From assembly GCA_030697365.1 (NCBI GenBank), contig JAUYQH010000021.1:1-32741 (forward strand): a stretch of DNA of 32,741 bases. Reading direction: 5' to 3'. Made by a program: the position numbers and the translations under genes. The notes beneath the pieces were generated by a model. The model had not been told where the DNA came from and searched no databases. It was given only the letters and a program-made list of their open reading frames with translations. The stretch is from Novosphingobium sp. (lineage in GTDB: Bacteria > Pseudomonadota > Alphaproteobacteria > Sphingomonadales > Sphingomonadaceae). Positions 30,682 to 32,741 of the stretch are shown here, in pieces (positions within the stretch are counted from its first letter, which is position 1; each line of letters begins with the position of its first letter).

Positions 30682-32714
30682 GCCACCTCCAGCAGCCGCG
30701 GCAGCCACGCCTCGGGGGCGTCGCCGACTTCCTCGCGGATGCCATCCAGCAGCCTGACGGTGCGTTCGCGACCCGAAAGGACGGTCAGCAGATCGGGCTC
30801 CGACGCAAGGTTCAGCCGGACGACGACGCTGTCCGAGCCATGCTTGACCAGAAATGCACGCGCCGCTTCGGGCATCGACCTGACGATCTCGAATTCGTGC
30901 TCGGTCAGACCAAATCCGTCGATATAGTCGCTTGCCTGCGCTGCGGCGTTCGCCATGAAGATCTGGGTGCCTGCCTGCTCGATGATGGCCGAGGCGACCT
31001 GGCTTTGCAAAGCATCGGACGCTGACTGGGTGGCGAAGCCCACAATCCCCCCGCGCTTTCGGATGGTCTTCTCCCAGTCACGAATGCGCGCCACAAAAAC
31101 CTCGTCGTCGAGCGCCTTCCACCCCTCGTCGACGACGATGATCGTCGCCCGGCCATCGAGCCGCTCTTCCACCCGGTGGAACAGGTAGAGCATCGTCGAG
31201 GAGCGCAAAGCCGGTTGATCGAGAATTGCGGTCATGTCGAAACCGATGGAATCGGCCGCCAGGTCGAGCCCGTCGCTGGCGTTGTCGAACAGCCAGGCAT
31301 GCTCCCCGGCCGAGTGCCATGGCGCCAGCCGTGCTGCAAGGTCGTTGCCCGAGGCCCGTCCGCGCCCGCGAAACAGTTCAGCTAGATGGCGCAAGCGCCG
31401 ATGCTCTGGCGGACCAGCATACGAACTGGCGATAGCGTCGCTGATCCAGCCGGCTTCCTCCACAGTGGGCGCTTCGCCTCCACCAGTAGCCAACTTGGCG
31501 ACCCACTCGCTGAGGAACCGGCGATTTACCGGGGTATCGGGCAGCGCCAGCGGATTCAGGCGAGTTGGCGCGCCGGGGCGCAGCGTGTCATAGACCCCGC
31601 CGATTGCACGCAGGAAAATCTCGGCGCCGCGATCCTTGTCGAACAGCACAATTCGGGGCGCGAAACGGCGCGCCTGGGCGAGGAGGAAACCCAAGACCAC
31701 GGTCTTGCCCGAACCCGACGGACCGATGATGGTGAAGTTGCCGAGATCGCCGCGGTGAAAGTTGAAGAAATAGGGGCCGGCCGAAGTGGTTTCGAACAAC
31801 GTCACCGCGTCGCCCCAGAAGTTGCCCGAAGCCTGTCCGACAGGGAAGTTGTGAGCGCTGGCAAACCCTGCGAAATTGGCCGAGGATACCAGCGCGCGCC
31901 GAGCGATATAACGGAAGTTGCCCGGAAACTGGGCCCAGAAGGCCGCTTCGAGGCCCAGTTCTTCGCGGACCGCAACGAAGCCTGCGTCGGCCAATGTCGC
32001 CTGAACTTCGCCAATCGAGGCGTCGAGTGCGGCCAGGCTCGTCGCTTTGAGCATCACGGTCAGGTGATGTTCGCCAAACAGAGTACGGCCGGCGGCGACT
32101 TCGTCTTTGGCCAAAGCCAGCTCGGAGCGCAGCGACACCGCGGCATCGGCGGCCGAACGCATCCGTCGCAGCGCCAGATCCATCCGCTCGAGTGTCGGCC
32201 CGCGATCCACGACTGCAAAGCTTTGTGTCACGACCATTTCGAACGGCAACCGATAGAGATCGTCGAGCATTCCCGGACCGGTTTCGGCGGGGTAGTCCTT
32301 CACCGAAAGGATTGCGGCAACCTCAGGCCCATCTCCGTCCACCGGACCGAATTCGATCGCGTCGGCACCGAAACCGATCCGCCGCCGTGCCATCGCTTGC
32401 GCCAGTTCACCTTGGGGCAGCAGCATCGGGGTGGCAGGGCTTCCCAGTAAGGACGAAAGGAACTCGAGCGGTTCCGAGGCGAGTCCGGTCGCGATTTCAT
32501 AACTCGACAGCAGCCGCGGGCGATAGGGATCCAGCGCCGCCAGCAAGGCCTCACGCGCCTGATCCAGCGCACGCAAATCGGCGGTGGTCTCGCCGCGCGC
32601 CGGAGCCGTGCCGCCGAACAGGCCGAGCAGGCGCTCGGCCGCTCCGGCCCTGCCCGCCAGCGGGCGGATCAGCAACGTCAGATAGTCGCCCGTGAAAAAC
32701 TCATAACGTGCTGA
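30678..32714 (-). CDS. virB4: VirB4/TrbE-family type IV secretion ATPase (5' end missing or frameshifted)
   Basis: The open frame covers about 680 residues and ends at an ATGA overlap with virB6. Recognisable parts run from YEFFTGDYLTLLIRPLAG (near the N-terminal third of VirB4) through FTIIGPSGSGKT (Walker A), TIIVVDEGWKAL (Walker B), KRGGIVGFATQSASD and the C-terminal EHEFEIVRSMPEAARAFLVKHG. VirB4 is usually near 780-800 residues, and roughly the first 120 are missing here. An in-frame TGA lies at 32715-32717, and the only downstream alternative starts are a TTG at 32675 and similar weak codons. The gene therefore either has a frameshift near 32700-32720 or is truncated; sequence beyond the window decides. 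It is the main membrane-associated energy supplier of the system. Confidence 0.88.
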   Translation of the reverse strand, partial: SARYEFFTGDYLTLLIRPLAGRAGAAERLLGLFGGTAPARGETTADLRALDQAREALLAALDPYRPRLLSSYEIATGLASEPLEFLSSLLGSPATPMLLPQGELAQAMARRRIGFGADAIEFGPVDGDGPEVAAILSVKDYPAETGPGMLDDLYRLPFEMVVTQSFAVVDRGPTLERMDLALRRMRSAADAAVSLRSELALAKDEVAAGRTLFGEHHLTVMLKATSLAALDASIGEVQATLADAGFVAVREELGLEAAFWAQFPGNFRYIARRALVSSANFAGFASAHNFPVGQASGNFWGDAVTLFETTSAGPYFFNFHRGDLGNFTIIGPSGSGKTVVLGFLLAQARRFAPRIVLFDKDRGAEIFLRAIGGVYDTLRPGAPTRLNPLALPDTPVNRRFLSEWVAKLATGGGEAPTVEEAGWISDAIASSYAGPPEHRRLRHLAELFRGRGRASGNDLAARLAPWHSAGEHAWLFDNASDGLDLAADSIGFDMTAILDQPALRSSTMLYLFHRVEERLDGRATIIVVDEGWKALDDEVFVARIRDWEKTIRKRGGIVGFATQSASDALQSQVASAIIEQAGTQIFMANAAAQASDYIDGFGLTEHEFEIVRSMPEAARAFLVKHGSDSVVVRLNLASEPDLLTVLSGRERTVRLLDGIREEVGDAPEAWLPRLLEVA

Positions 32715-32741
32715 TCAGGAACTGGAAACTCGGCATTTGAA

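Noticed and set aside
31386..32450. 354-residue plus-strand frame opposite virB4
   Set aside because: Antisense to VirB4 with Walker motifs; no own start context or domain.

Overview
The window is GC-rich, gene-dense DNA from an alphaproteobacterium, most likely a sphingomonad (Sphingomonas/Novosphingobium-like). This is inferred from protein character: a LuxR-type regulator beside a PHA synthase, a TonB-dependent receptor with a long EIVVTARK-type N-terminus, DUF1254 proteins, an RcnB-like His-rich protein and a VirB-type secretion operon. No rRNA, complete tRNA or CRISPR array was seen.

Region 1 (1-3.8 kb): the first codons of a divergent minus-strand gene, a LuxR-family regulator, a small PhaE-like protein translationally coupled to a class III-type PHA synthase PhaC, and a coupled GNAT acetyltransferase. 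A convergent minus-strand pair follows: a GMC oxidoreductase coupled to a GWSLG alpha/beta hydrolase (3.0-5.4 kb). Region 2 (5.5-12.3 kb): a plus-strand catabolic operon of an OB-fold DUF35 protein, a thiolase-like protein, an acyl-CoA dehydrogenase, E1alpha, E1beta and E2 of a 2-oxoacid (acetoin-type) dehydrogenase, and a VOC-family protein. It looks like a CoA-thioester side-chain degradation module. No E3 is present.

Region 3 (12.3-20 kb, minus strand): two badly decayed genes (a Rieske dioxygenase alpha subunit and a SnoaL-like protein), then an intact formylglycine-generating enzyme (FGE), its likely client arylsulfatase, and a TonB-dependent receptor. A strong intrinsic terminator separates receptor and sulfatase. 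Together these suggest uptake and desulfation of a sulfate ester, with an oxygenase arm that has been lost. Diverging from the receptor is a TetR regulator coupled to two tandem DUF1254 proteins (20-23.6 kb).

Region 4 (23.6-25.1 kb) is a junction of mobile-element debris: an IS5-type transposase C-terminal fragment, a frameshifted IS21 istB remnant, an AT-rich stretch with iteron/DnaA-box-like repeats, and a 19-bp sequence resembling the 3' end of a tRNA-Ser gene (possible attachment site). Region 5 (25.1 kb to the end, minus strand) holds an RcnB-like periplasmic protein and a compact type IV secretion operon read virB4-virB6-virB8-virB9-virB10-virB11. All its genes overlap by about 4 nt, and no virB5 or virB7 lies between them. 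The virB4 reading frame is interrupted close to the right edge of the window.
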